Assembly: GCA_951828515.1 (NCBI GenBank)
Contig: OX639992.1
Coordinates: 3,388,217 to 3,452,216, forward strand
DNA length: 64,000 nucleotides
DNA from: an uncultured Poribacteria bacterium
GTDB lineage: Bacteria > Poribacteria > WGA-4E > WGA-3G
Direction: 5' to 3'
The notes under the pieces were generated by a model. It did no database searches. It was not told where the DNA came from and was given only the letters and a program-made list of their open reading frames with translations. Position 1 is the first letter of the stretch. Each line of letters opens with the position of its first letter. The position numbers and the translations under genes are program-made. Below, one piece after another: positions 46,354 to 53,797 of the stretch.

Positions 46354-46505
46354 TTATAGAAAACTGAACACTCCTAAAAAGTACACCAGCAGTGGATACA
46401 TCGGAAATCAAGGGAATAGTCGGTTTTGGAATCCTAATGCTTTAGTTTTGGGAGGAAAAAACGCTCTCGTATGTGAGTCCATAGCGTTTTTTTTTGAAAA
46501 AACAC

Positions 46506-46534
46506 TTGACATTTTTAGCAAATTATGGTTTAAT
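46506..46534 (+). promoter_or_regulatory. Promoter for tnpB
   Basis: TTGACA (46506-46511), 17-base spacer, TTTAAT (46529-46534). The predicted start near 46541 lies at the 5' side of the structured leader. Confidence 0.75.
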
Positions 46535-46630
46535 AGATGTATCGTGTTGGCAGACATTTCCAGCGTTACCGCTTGGTAACGTGTCTGCCTCCCACTGGAA
46601 AGCGGATAAAAGCACGATACACGATAAACC
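46527..46630 (+). promoter_or_regulatory. Pseudoknot-capable leader directly before tnpB
   Basis: GTATCGTG (46539-46546) pairs with CACGATAC (46613-46620); inside, GGCAGAC (46549-46555) pairs with GTCTGCC (46583-46589) and GCGTTACC (46563-46570) with GGTAACGT (46575-46582). TTTCCAG (46557-46563) pairs with CTGGAAA (46595-46601) across the second stem, a pseudoknot. GGTTTA (46527-46532) and TAAACC (46625-46630) close the whole region right at the ATG. Confidence 0.7.
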
Positions 46631-47860
46631 ATGAGATTAACCTTTAAGTATCCTGTGTATCCGACACAGGAAGAAAAAAGAATATTAGAAAAGTGGTTGG
46701 TACACCTTTGCGACCTTCAGAACTCCGCTCGCCACGATAGACTGGTTGCGTATGAGACGGAAGGTACTTTTGTGTCGCTCTCTGACCAACAAACCCTTCT
46801 CAGGGTCGCGCGCGAGACGTATAACGACTTCCGTGAAGTTCCCCAAGATTTTCAAAACCATGCGCTCCGCAGAAACGACAAAGCGTTTACGGCTTTCCGT
46901 AAACGTTGTAAAGAAAACGCTGTAAAAAAAGGGTATCCTCGCTATAAAAAGCGTGTGCGTTCTCTGACGTGGAGTCTTCGCAAATATACCAAAGTCGTTC
47001 GTAAAAAGACCAAAGACGCTGAAAAACAAACGATTCGTGTTCGTGAGAATCCAATCATAGAAACCCAGTTTAGACACAACCGCTTGAGAGTGCCCAAGCT
47101 GGGTCAAGTCAAGATACGCATGCACCGCCCCCTACAAGGCGACCCCAAAGAAGTCACGATCATCAAGAAAGCGTCGGGGTGGTATGCCCATATCTCTTGT
47201 GAGATACCTGATACGCCGAAAGTTGAACCGACGGACGCGATCGCTGTTGACGTTGGCACGACCCACTACCTGACCACTTCCGAAGGCGAAAAAGAGAGCA
47301 ACCCGCGCTGGTATCGCAAAGCAGAAGGGTTACTCCGAAAACATTCTAAAGATCTTTCTCGAAAGAAAAAAGGGAGTCAGCGTTGGCAGAAACAACACCA
47401 CAAACTCGCTTTGCACCATGAACGGACGACAAACAGACGCAAAGACTTTATCGGGAAACTCGTTTACAAACTCTACCACCATCAGAAAAACAATGTGTTA
47501 GTGGCAGAGGGTTTAGGCGTATCCAATATAATTCAGAACAAACACCTCAGCAAGAGCATTGCCGATGCGTCTTGGGGTATCTTCTTTAAGTGGTGTGCAG
47601 ACATAGCCGAAAGAGACGGTCTGCACTTCCACCAAGTTGACCCTAAGAATACCTCGCAAACCTGCTCCGCTTGTGGTGAGAAATCGCAAAAGAAACTCTC
47701 TCTTGCGATACGGACCTTTGATTGTCAGTTTTGTGGACACGCTATGGACCGCGACCACAACGCTGCAATAAACATACTCTTACGGGCGGCTTGCGCCCAT
47801 CGTGGAGAGCGTTGGGTTACCAACCTCACTGAAACGAGAAACTTATCGGTAGACCGATAG
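46631..47860 (+). CDS. tnpB: TnpB, RNA-guided endonuclease of IS200/IS605 family
   Basis: 409 residues, apparently intact. Ancestor-type relative of Cas12. RuvC catalytic residues are visible: Asp207 in AIAVDVGTTHYL, Glu293 in VLVAEGLGVSNI and Asp375 in AMDRDHNAAINIL. Zinc-finger cysteines 345, 348, 365 and 368 (CSACG...CQFCG). The N-terminal part is basic and matches the recognition lobe (FKYPVYPTQEEKRILEKWL). No ribosome site precedes the ATG, which follows the structured leader directly. The guide RNA (omega RNA) is expected to overlap the 3' end and the right hairpins. Confidence 0.95.
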   Translation: MRLTFKYPVYPTQEEKRILEKWLVHLCDLQNSARHDRLVAYETEGTFVSLSDQQTLLRVARETYNDFREVPQDFQNHALRRNDKAFTAFRKRCKENAVKKGYPRYKKRVRSLTWSLRKYTKVVRKKTKDAEKQTIRVRENPIIETQFRHNRLRVPKLGQVKIRMHRPLQGDPKEVTIIKKASGWYAHISCEIPDTPKVEPTDAIAVDVGTTHYLTTSEGEKESNPRWYRKAEGLLRKHSKDLSRKKKGSQRWQKQHHKLALHHERTTNRRKDFIGKLVYKLYHHQKNNVLVAEGLGVSNIIQNKHLSKSIADASWGIFFKWCADIAERDGLHFHQVDPKNTSQTCSACGEKSQKKLSLAIRTFDCQFCGHAMDRDHNAAINILLRAACAHRGERWVTNLTETRNLSVDR

Positions 47861-47899
47861 GCTTGTTTTTCTTAACAAGCCCAAGTCTTTAGGCTTGGG
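47845..47899 (+). ncRNA. Probable 3' scaffold of TnpB omega RNA / element right end
   Basis: Three consecutive hairpins: ATCGGT/ACCGAT (47845-47858), GCTTGTT/AACAAGC (47861-47880) and CCCAAG/CTTGGG (47880-47899). For TnpB elements the omega RNA ends in the right end and takes its guide from the flanking sequence. Here the guide would begin just after GGGTAC (about 47903). Confidence 0.55.
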
Positions 47900-47946
47900 T
47901 ACATTGACAGATGTTAGCGAGGTCCGATGTGTTACTCGACAGTGAA

Positions 47947-49113
47947 TTACTCAAAGAGCCCCAATTTGCCATCCTTGACAATCAAGACCTTCGCCTCGTA
48001 AACCGCATCTCCATTATCGTCAAAAGAGAATTTACCTAAAATTGTGTCAAAATCTCTAATACTTGCAAGCGCGTCTCGAATCGCTGTGGAATCGGTTGAT
48101 TGTGCCTTCGCTATCGCCTCCGCCAGAATATGGAGGGTGGCGTACGAACGCGCAGCGTAATTGTTCGGTTCCATACCGAATTTGGTATTATAGTTCTGTA
48201 CAAATGCCTGATTTATTTCCGTGTCAACAGCGGCACCCCATCCTATAAAAGTCATTGCCCCTTCAGCAGCAGCGCCTGCGGCTTGTACATCTGCTCCAGT
48301 TAATGTACGTACGATAAACGGAGCTGATATACCGAGTTGATGCCCTTGAGTTAGGATTCCAAGCTTTTCTGGTGGTAAAGATGAAACAAAGATGACGTCC
48401 GGATCCAGTGTCTGTATTCGGGTTAGTTGTGCAGAAAAATCGGTATCACCACCTTGAAAGGTTTCAGTCGCTACCACTTCGATCCCTTTAGTCGCGAGTA
48501 CCTCCTGCACCGCTTCATCCGCATCAGTGGCGAAAAAATCCACCTCATCGTATATTGTGGCAGCCTGTTGATAACCAAGTTTTGCATGCGTCACTTCAAT
48601 TCCGCTCGGGGTCAGTACATCTGTGGTAAGCGCGACGCGAAAGACAAAATCGCCAAGCGCGCTGAGACCCCGAGCAGCAGATGTCGGGCTTATTGCTACC
48701 ACCTGATTCTCCTGTGCAATCGGAAAGGCTGCCTCGGCTTGACTTGAGGTCGCAGGTCCGAGGATAACAGACACCCCATCTTGGTGAATAAGTTTGTTAA
48801 AACCCTCAACTGTCCCCTCTACAGTGCTTCCATCGTCTTCAATGATGAGTCTGAGTTGCGCGCCATTGTGTTGTGCGGCGTTAATCTCATTGAGTGCCAA
48901 TTCAAAGCCTCGCGATATTGGGATACCAAACGAGTCGCTGAGCCGACCTGTCATCGGTAAGGTGACACCGATGACAATATCTTCGGTGGCTCCTGTCATC
49001 TGAGGTATGGTAGGTTGAACAATCTGAGAAACTCGATCACAAGCGGAAAATCCGACAATGAGTACAGTAATCGCAAATAAAAATGCGAACGATGTGAATT
49101 TTTTAGTATTCAT
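47947..49113 (-). CDS. Periplasmic substrate-binding lipoprotein, branched-chain amino acid/urea type
   Basis: 388 residues. Signal peptide with lipobox VGFSAC, then IVIGVTLPMTGRLSDSFGIPISRGFELALNEIN and VSVILGPATSSQAEAAFPIAQENQVVAISPTSA, the type I periplasmic-binding fold (Peripla_BP_6, LivJ/UrtA-like). Binds an amino acid, amide or similar ligand for an ABC importer, but no permease or ATPase gene is near. ATG 49113 follows GAGGAG; the frame upstream to 49143 is not needed. Confidence 0.9.
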   Translation of the reverse strand: MNTKKFTSFAFLFAITVLIVGFSACDRVSQIVQPTIPQMTGATEDIVIGVTLPMTGRLSDSFGIPISRGFELALNEINAAQHNGAQLRLIIEDDGSTVEGTVEGFNKLIHQDGVSVILGPATSSQAEAAFPIAQENQVVAISPTSAARGLSALGDFVFRVALTTDVLTPSGIEVTHAKLGYQQAATIYDEVDFFATDADEAVQEVLATKGIEVVATETFQGGDTDFSAQLTRIQTLDPDVIFVSSLPPEKLGILTQGHQLGISAPFIVRTLTGADVQAAGAAAEGAMTFIGWGAAVDTEINQAFVQNYNTKFGMEPNNYAARSYATLHILAEAIAKAQSTDSTAIRDALASIRDFDTILGKFSFDDNGDAVYEAKVLIVKDGKLGLFE

Positions 49114-49193
49114 GAGACTCCTCGCATCGTATATGAAATGCATACTTTAGTCTATTGACAACACATGAGGTGCTTATTGCTTCTGGTTTTCTA

Positions 49194-49221
49194 ATTATAT
49201 CACTTTTGCTCTCAAAGTCAA
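49194..49221 (-). promoter_or_regulatory. Promoter for substrate-binding lipoprotein (minus strand)
   Basis: On the minus strand: TTGACT (49221-49216), 16-base spacer, TATAAT (49199-49194). Confidence 0.65.
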
Positions 49222-49253
49222 GTTAAAGCCGATTCAGTCCTATGCCTATATGC

Positions 49254-49282
49254 TTGATCAATTTTCTGTTCCGCGGTATATT
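49254..49282 (+). promoter_or_regulatory. Promoter for Gfo/Idh gene at 49334
   Basis: TTGATC (49254-49259), 17-base spacer, TATATT (49277-49282); divergent from the lipoprotein promoter. Confidence 0.55.
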
Positions 49283-49333
49283 ATAAATAAATTTAAGCCT
49301 CAGAACAGACAACTTCACATCAGACGGAAGAAT

Positions 49334-50335
49334 ATGACAACTGAAGTAAAATCACCGGTCCGCTGGGGAATTCTCAGCACAGCAAATATCGCAACAAAGG
49401 TCGCCCGCGCGATCCATCTCGCTCGGAATGCTGATTTAATAGCGGTCGCGAGTCGGACCGAAGAACGTGCCGCTGCGTGGGGACAAGCGCATAATGTCTC
49501 TACGACTTACGGCACCTACGATGCCCTCCTCGCTGATGACTCACTCGATGCCATCTACATTCCCTTACCGCCCTCACTCCACGCCGAATGGACAATCAGA
49601 GCCGCCGAACACGGCAAACACGTCCTCTGTGAGAAACCGCTCGCTGCAAACGCTGATGAGGCTATCGCAATGGCAGATGCCTGTCGCCAAAATGGTGTGC
49701 AACTCATGGACGGTGTTATGTGGGTTCACCATGAACGCACCACGGCGATGCAGCAGAAATTAAGTGACGGCTCCCTCGGACGACTCCGACGCGTAACAGC
49801 GGCGTTTACTTTCAATTGGGACACGATTCCTGACGGGAATATCCGCGCAATGAAAGAGTTCGCGGGTGGAAGTCTCGGAGATTTAGGATACTACTGTATC
49901 CGTGCGATTCTCTGGGCATTTCAAGAGATGCCGACGCAGGTTTTCGCGACGGCGCGTTACAAAGTGGGTGTGGATTTTAACCTTGCAGGTATCCTCTGGT
50001 TCAGCGATGAACGTATCGCTACCTTAGATTGCGGGTTTGATACAGGACTTCGAAAATGGTTTGAGGTGGCTGGCACATCTGCATCAATCGTTTGTGATGA
50101 TTTCACCGTCCCTACATCTGAGGACTCCGCTCGGTTTTGGGTTCATGGACCCAACGGAAATGAGCAGAACACGATTGAGGGGGACATCCAAGAGGTCGCA
50201 ATGATTGAGCGGTTCTCTCATATCGTGCAATCTGGGAACCTTGAGGAAAAGTGGGCTGAAGTGGCAGTAAACACAACGCGTGTCTGCGACGCGCTCCTTG
50301 AATCAGATAGACGTAAAGAAGTGATTAAGTTGTAA
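49334..50335 (+). CDS. Gfo/Idh/MocA family oxidoreductase
   Basis: 333 residues from ATG 49334. WGILSTANIATKVARAIHLA is the Rossmann start, HGKHVLCEKPLAANADEAI carries the EKP motif and GGSLGDLGYYCIRAILW the DxGxY motif, so the catalytic Lys, Asp and Tyr are in place (trans-1,2-dihydrobenzene-1,2-diol or xylose dehydrogenase-like subgroup). The longer frame to 49250 has no ribosome site. An enolase-superfamily gene starts 27 bases after the stop, forming an oxidation-dehydration pair. Confidence 0.92.
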   Translation: MTTEVKSPVRWGILSTANIATKVARAIHLARNADLIAVASRTEERAAAWGQAHNVSTTYGTYDALLADDSLDAIYIPLPPSLHAEWTIRAAEHGKHVLCEKPLAANADEAIAMADACRQNGVQLMDGVMWVHHERTTAMQQKLSDGSLGRLRRVTAAFTFNWDTIPDGNIRAMKEFAGGSLGDLGYYCIRAILWAFQEMPTQVFATARYKVGVDFNLAGILWFSDERIATLDCGFDTGLRKWFEVAGTSASIVCDDFTVPTSEDSARFWVHGPNGNEQNTIEGDIQEVAMIERFSHIVQSGNLEEKWAEVAVNTTRVCDALLESDRRKEVIKL

Positions 50336-50362
50336 TATCAGAAATATCAATTGAGGATTGCT

Positions 50363-51550
50363 ATGAAAATTACCAATATCGAAACGTTTATTGTGGACGC
50401 TGGCTGGCGTCCGTGGACTTTTGTGAAGGTCGAAACCGATGCAGGTGTCACCGGCTACGGCGAATGTAGCGACGGCAGGAATCCTAACGGCGTGGTGGGA
50501 ACGATCAAGGACTTTACGCCACTGATGGTTGGACGGGATCCACGCCCTTATGAGATGCGGTTTTGGGACATGATTCGCGGTTCTCGGCAAAGCCCTGGCG
50601 GTATTGCAGCGAAAGCAATCGCAGGTATTGAGTGTGCGCTGGTAGACATTAAGGCGAAGGCGTTGGGGATCTCGGTTGTTGAGCTGTTCGGTGGACCGAC
50701 ACGCGACGATGTACGTGTCTACTGGTCGCACTGCGGTTCTTCCCGGGCACGCAACTATGAACTGATTGGCGTGCCACCCTTAAAAAGTATGGATGACATC
50801 GCCGCACTGGGTCGTGAAGTCGTCGAAAAAGGTTTCACTGCACTCAAAACCAACGTCATTTTCCCCGGCGACACCGCATCTGTCCATTTCGGAGGCTTCG
50901 GCGGTGGACCCGGTACTACCGACGGGAATGTAACATCTCAAGTTCTACGTCACATTGAAACCTTAATTGGCACTTTCAGAGAAGCCGTAGGTCCCGATGT
51001 CAGTATCAACCTCGATCTGAACTTTAACTTCAAACCGGAAGCCTGCATGCGTATCGCCAAAGTCCTTGAGCAGTTTGACATGCTGTGGTTGGAGATTGAT
51101 ATGTACGACCACGAGGCTCTCCGGCAAATCAAGGATTCTACGACAACCAAGATCTGCACCGGCGAAAACCTCTATTACATGCGCGAATATCTCCCCTACT
51201 TTGAGTGCCGTGCCGCTGATGTGTTCATGATAGATGTGCCGTGGAACGGATTCGCGCCCTCAAAGAAGATTGGTGACTTAGCAAATGTGTTCCAACTCAA
51301 CGTCGCGCCGCACAACTACTACAGCCACCTTGCAACCCACATGAGCGCGAGTCTTTGTGCCGTGCTACCCAATGTGCGAATCATGGAAATCGATATCGAT
51401 GATGTCCCGTGGAAAGACGATTTAACGACGCATGTCCCAGACATTACGGATGGCTACATGAAAATCCCGACGCGTCCCGGATGGGGAACTGAGCTCAATG
51501 AAGAGGTTGCCAAAGCACATCCCTGGCCCGATCGAAGAGGGGAATGGTAA
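50363..51550 (+). CDS. Enolase-superfamily (mandelate racemase/galactonate dehydratase-like) enzyme
   Basis: 395 residues from ATG 50363, which lies 7 bases after GAGG. MKITNIETFIVDAGWRPWTFVKVETDAGVTGYGECS is the capping domain. Barrel residues: FTALKTN, SINLDLNFNF (metal Asp), LWLEIDMYDH (metal Glu), KICTGENLYYM (metal Glu) and LNVAPHNYYSHLATH (catalytic-region His). The pattern resembles sugar-acid dehydratases such as galactonate dehydratase. It is downstream of a Gfo/Idh gene in one operon. Confidence 0.9.
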   Translation: MKITNIETFIVDAGWRPWTFVKVETDAGVTGYGECSDGRNPNGVVGTIKDFTPLMVGRDPRPYEMRFWDMIRGSRQSPGGIAAKAIAGIECALVDIKAKALGISVVELFGGPTRDDVRVYWSHCGSSRARNYELIGVPPLKSMDDIAALGREVVEKGFTALKTNVIFPGDTASVHFGGFGGGPGTTDGNVTSQVLRHIETLIGTFREAVGPDVSINLDLNFNFKPEACMRIAKVLEQFDMLWLEIDMYDHEALRQIKDSTTTKICTGENLYYMREYLPYFECRAADVFMIDVPWNGFAPSKKIGDLANVFQLNVAPHNYYSHLATHMSASLCAVLPNVRIMEIDIDDVPWKDDLTTHVPDITDGYMKIPTRPGWGTELNEEVAKAHPWPDRRGEW

Positions 51551-51606
51551 ATATATAGGAAGGGAAAAGTCATCTTACACTACGAAGTCTTTTTGCCAAA
51601 CTCACG

Positions 51607-52110
51607 TTATATAGTGAGTCGGGCATCAAGAAGATAAAAAATTGATAAGGCTATAGTAGTACAAGTAATCCTTGATTTGTATCTCTTGCAAAGGTTTGGA
51701 TATCTGATAGGACTTACGCAGTTGACCCATTGTCGCGCAGTCTTTGGTTCGTAGTAGCGCAATTCATTGCGCTTTCTTCGGGAATATCCCCTCAATCTTG
51801 GCATGGAATCCAATGTTGCGTAAGTCCTGTCTGAGTAATGATTTCGCAATATGCCTTCGACGGTACTCGTTGGGCAATTTCCCCGTTTGAGCCAAATTAC
51901 TTTAGGCGAATGTCCGTGAATAGCAACCTTCTCGCCGAAGTCTGCATCTTTTGACACGACGATATACCCATTGGCATGGGCATAATCCCATACCTCGGTA
52001 TCCTCTGCCGTATCTAAGCCAGCGTCTTGGACATGAATGGAATTAGGGAAAAGATCTGCCAGTTGGTTTACGAGTTTAGGCGACGGGTTTTGATTGAATA
52101 GGAGTTTCAT
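51607..52110 (-). pseudogene. DUF5615 (PIN-like) toxin-family gene disrupted by a MITE
   Basis: MKLLFNQNPSPKLVNQLADLFPNSIHV...VVSKDADFGEKVAIHGHSPKVIWLKRGN is the DUF5615 PIN-like domain with its acidic residues. After NHYSD the frame enters a 122-bp MITE and then reads an out-of-frame tail to 51607. Removing the MITE and one copy of its 5-bp duplication (127 bp, not a multiple of three) restores SDIQTFARDTNQGLLVLL and a stop at 51651, the expected family ending. No antitoxin gene is evident upstream. The current product may be inactive or just have a foreign tail. Confidence 0.88.
51708..51829. mobile_element. MITE, 122 bp, inserted in DUF5615 gene
   Basis: Perfect 12-base terminal repeats AGGACTTACGCA (51709-51720) and TGCGTAAGTCCT (51817-51828). 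TCTGA flanks on both sides (51703-51707 and 51830-51834). The internal sequence differs from the 91-bp copy at 46263 but the ends are shared. Confidence 0.93.
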
Positions 52111-52167
52111 CTGATTCTTCAGATTTGGAAACTCCAATCTTTAGATTGGAGAGGAAAATCTGTCTTC

Positions 52168-52671
52168 CTATATATTAAAAGTGAGTTGTAGTGCTAATTC
52201 GCTCTGTTCCACTTTAGGGTGTTTAGATACAATTCGTTTGTATCTAAAATTAAGTCTTGTTAGTATTTTGCAGTCGCTTATCTTAGCTGCTGGATTCACT
52301 CTCTTACCAGAAAGATTGGTAAGAGACACTTTACCTTTCTGAAATCCGCTGATAGCACACAAACCATATTTAACATGCCTTACCAATGTATTCTTTACTA
52401 ATCCATACATCGTCGTGCCGCCATATCTGGTTCTAATACCACCTTTCTTTGGTATTTCTCTATGAAGGTTTCTTCTTTGTATGGGTATAGGCGATATACA
52501 GAAGATATTGGTATTATCTACAATAGGTTCGCCACCAATAACATGATAAGCCAAGCACCAACTATCCACACAATGTGCATCAAAGGTTTCAGCGGTTTTG
52601 TTGGAGTTCTTCTTTACCCCAAGTGAGTCGCGAATGCCTTTTGTTTCGTGTCCCTGTAAAGTGAACAACAT
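52168..52671 (-). pseudogene. C-terminal relic of RRXRR/HNH (IscB/IsrB-type) RNA-guided nuclease
   Basis: 167 residues that look like only the last third of the family: LQGHETKGIRDSLGVKKNSN, then FDAHCVDSWCLA (RuvC-III-like His/Asp region), RRNLHREIPKKGGIRTRYGGTTMYGLVKNTLVRHVKYGLCAISGF, ending KISDCKILTRLNFRYKR. The N-terminal RRXRR motif, RuvC I and II and any HNH domain are absent, and the next gene ends 22 bases upstream, so it is a truncated relic. Family recognition is from memory of RRXRR-domain proteins. Confidence 0.72.
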
Positions 52672-52692
52672 TTATCTGCGAGGCGAATGGCT

Positions 52693-53760
52693 TTACTGCA
52701 GGATAATTGTATCATCCGCACTGTGGACAGGATGGGGACTTAGGTCGTAGTCACCACCCAACGAAATATCGTCAAGCAGAACGACCTCGCCTGAACTCGC
52801 GGATTGGTGCATGGCGAAAAGTGTCTGAACAACATGTAGATTGCTTCGTCCATGAGTGATGGGTTTTTCTCCGGTACGCAGACATTCCAAAAAGTGCACC
52901 ATGACGTTTCCAAAAGCATCTGGAAACCACGTCCCTTCTATTGACGGTTTAATCTCATGCACTTCCGGCTCCGTGAGGTGAACGGTCATGTCACCGCTAT
53001 TTCCATAGATTGCACCTTTGGTGCCTTGAATCCGAATCTCTTCGTGTGGGTGTTGTAAATTGCGTCCAGAATCGGCAAGGAACGCCCAGTTGCACGAAAG
53101 CAAGCCTTGGACACCGCTCCGACTCCTGAAAAGCGCGAGGGAAAGGGTTTCTCCGTCCTCAATAGACCTGTTATGCCCGTGCGCTTGACAGTAAACGCTC
53201 TTGTATTCACCGAACCACTTATGGACAAGTCCGATGTGATGCACCTGCATCGCTGGAATCAGATGGCGTTCGGGGAACTCAGTGTAGAACCCGTTACAGG
53301 TTATCGAGACGTGGTAGATTTCGCCGAGGTGTTCAGCGTTGATGTAGGGTTCAATAGCGAGGAAACCGGGAACAAAGCAGGAATTCTGGTTCACCATGAG
53401 CTGCACGTTGTGTTGCTCACAGGTCTCCACCATTTCAACGGCTTGTTGCATCGACATTGAGAACGGTTTTTGACAGAGGATATGTTTGCCAGCCTCAGCA
53501 GCGGCTTTGACGATAGGAGAACGGATCCATGGTTGTACTGCCATGTCAACCACGTCAACATCGGCATCGGCAATCAGATCAGCGATACGAGTGTATCGTT
53601 TATCGATTTGAAACCGTTCTCCAACCTCGTTAAGGCGTCCAGCATCTTTGTCACAGATTGCAGTAACGGGTAAGTTTTGGCGTTGATAACCGAGCAGGTG
53701 CTGCTGTCCGATACCCAACCCGATCAAACCGATGCCGGATTCTTGCTTGTTGGTCTCCAT
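52693..53760 (-). CDS. Gfo/Idh/MocA family oxidoreductase
   Basis: 355 residues from ATG 53760, with GGAGGAC upstream; the longer frame to 53784 overlaps the ribosome site. GIGLIGLGIGQQHLLGY is the Rossmann start, HILCQKPFSMSMQQAV the QKP version of the EKP motif, and PAMQVHHIGLVHKWFG the histidine-bearing second motif. It forms an operon with the next Gfo/Idh gene (37 bases apart). Substrate unknown. Confidence 0.9.
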   Translation of the reverse strand: METNKQESGIGLIGLGIGQQHLLGYQRQNLPVTAICDKDAGRLNEVGERFQIDKRYTRIADLIADADVDVVDMAVQPWIRSPIVKAAAEAGKHILCQKPFSMSMQQAVEMVETCEQHNVQLMVNQNSCFVPGFLAIEPYINAEHLGEIYHVSITCNGFYTEFPERHLIPAMQVHHIGLVHKWFGEYKSVYCQAHGHNRSIEDGETLSLALFRSRSGVQGLLSCNWAFLADSGRNLQHPHEEIRIQGTKGAIYGNSGDMTVHLTEPEVHEIKPSIEGTWFPDAFGNVMVHFLECLRTGEKPITHGRSNLHVVQTLFAMHQSASSGEVVLLDDISLGGDYDLSPHPVHSADDTIILQ

Positions 53761-53797
53761 TGTATCGATTGTCCTCCAACGCACAACTGCGAGAGGC

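Larger units (their letters stand above)
46432..47903 (+). mobile_element. IS200/IS605-family element carrying only tnpB
   Basis: Left hairpin: TCCTAA (46432-46437) with TTGGGA (46448-46453), loop containing CTTTAG. Right hairpin: CCCAAG (47880-47885) with CTTGGG (47894-47899), loop also containing CTTTAG. Such subterminal hairpins are recognised by the Y1 transposase TnpA. No tnpA is present, so movement would need one in trans. The exact tips are not certain. Confidence 0.7.

Noticed and set aside
46527-46630. IStron-type group I intron before tnpB
   Set aside because: The structured region is only about 100 bases, and no P7 or other group I core sequence is seen.
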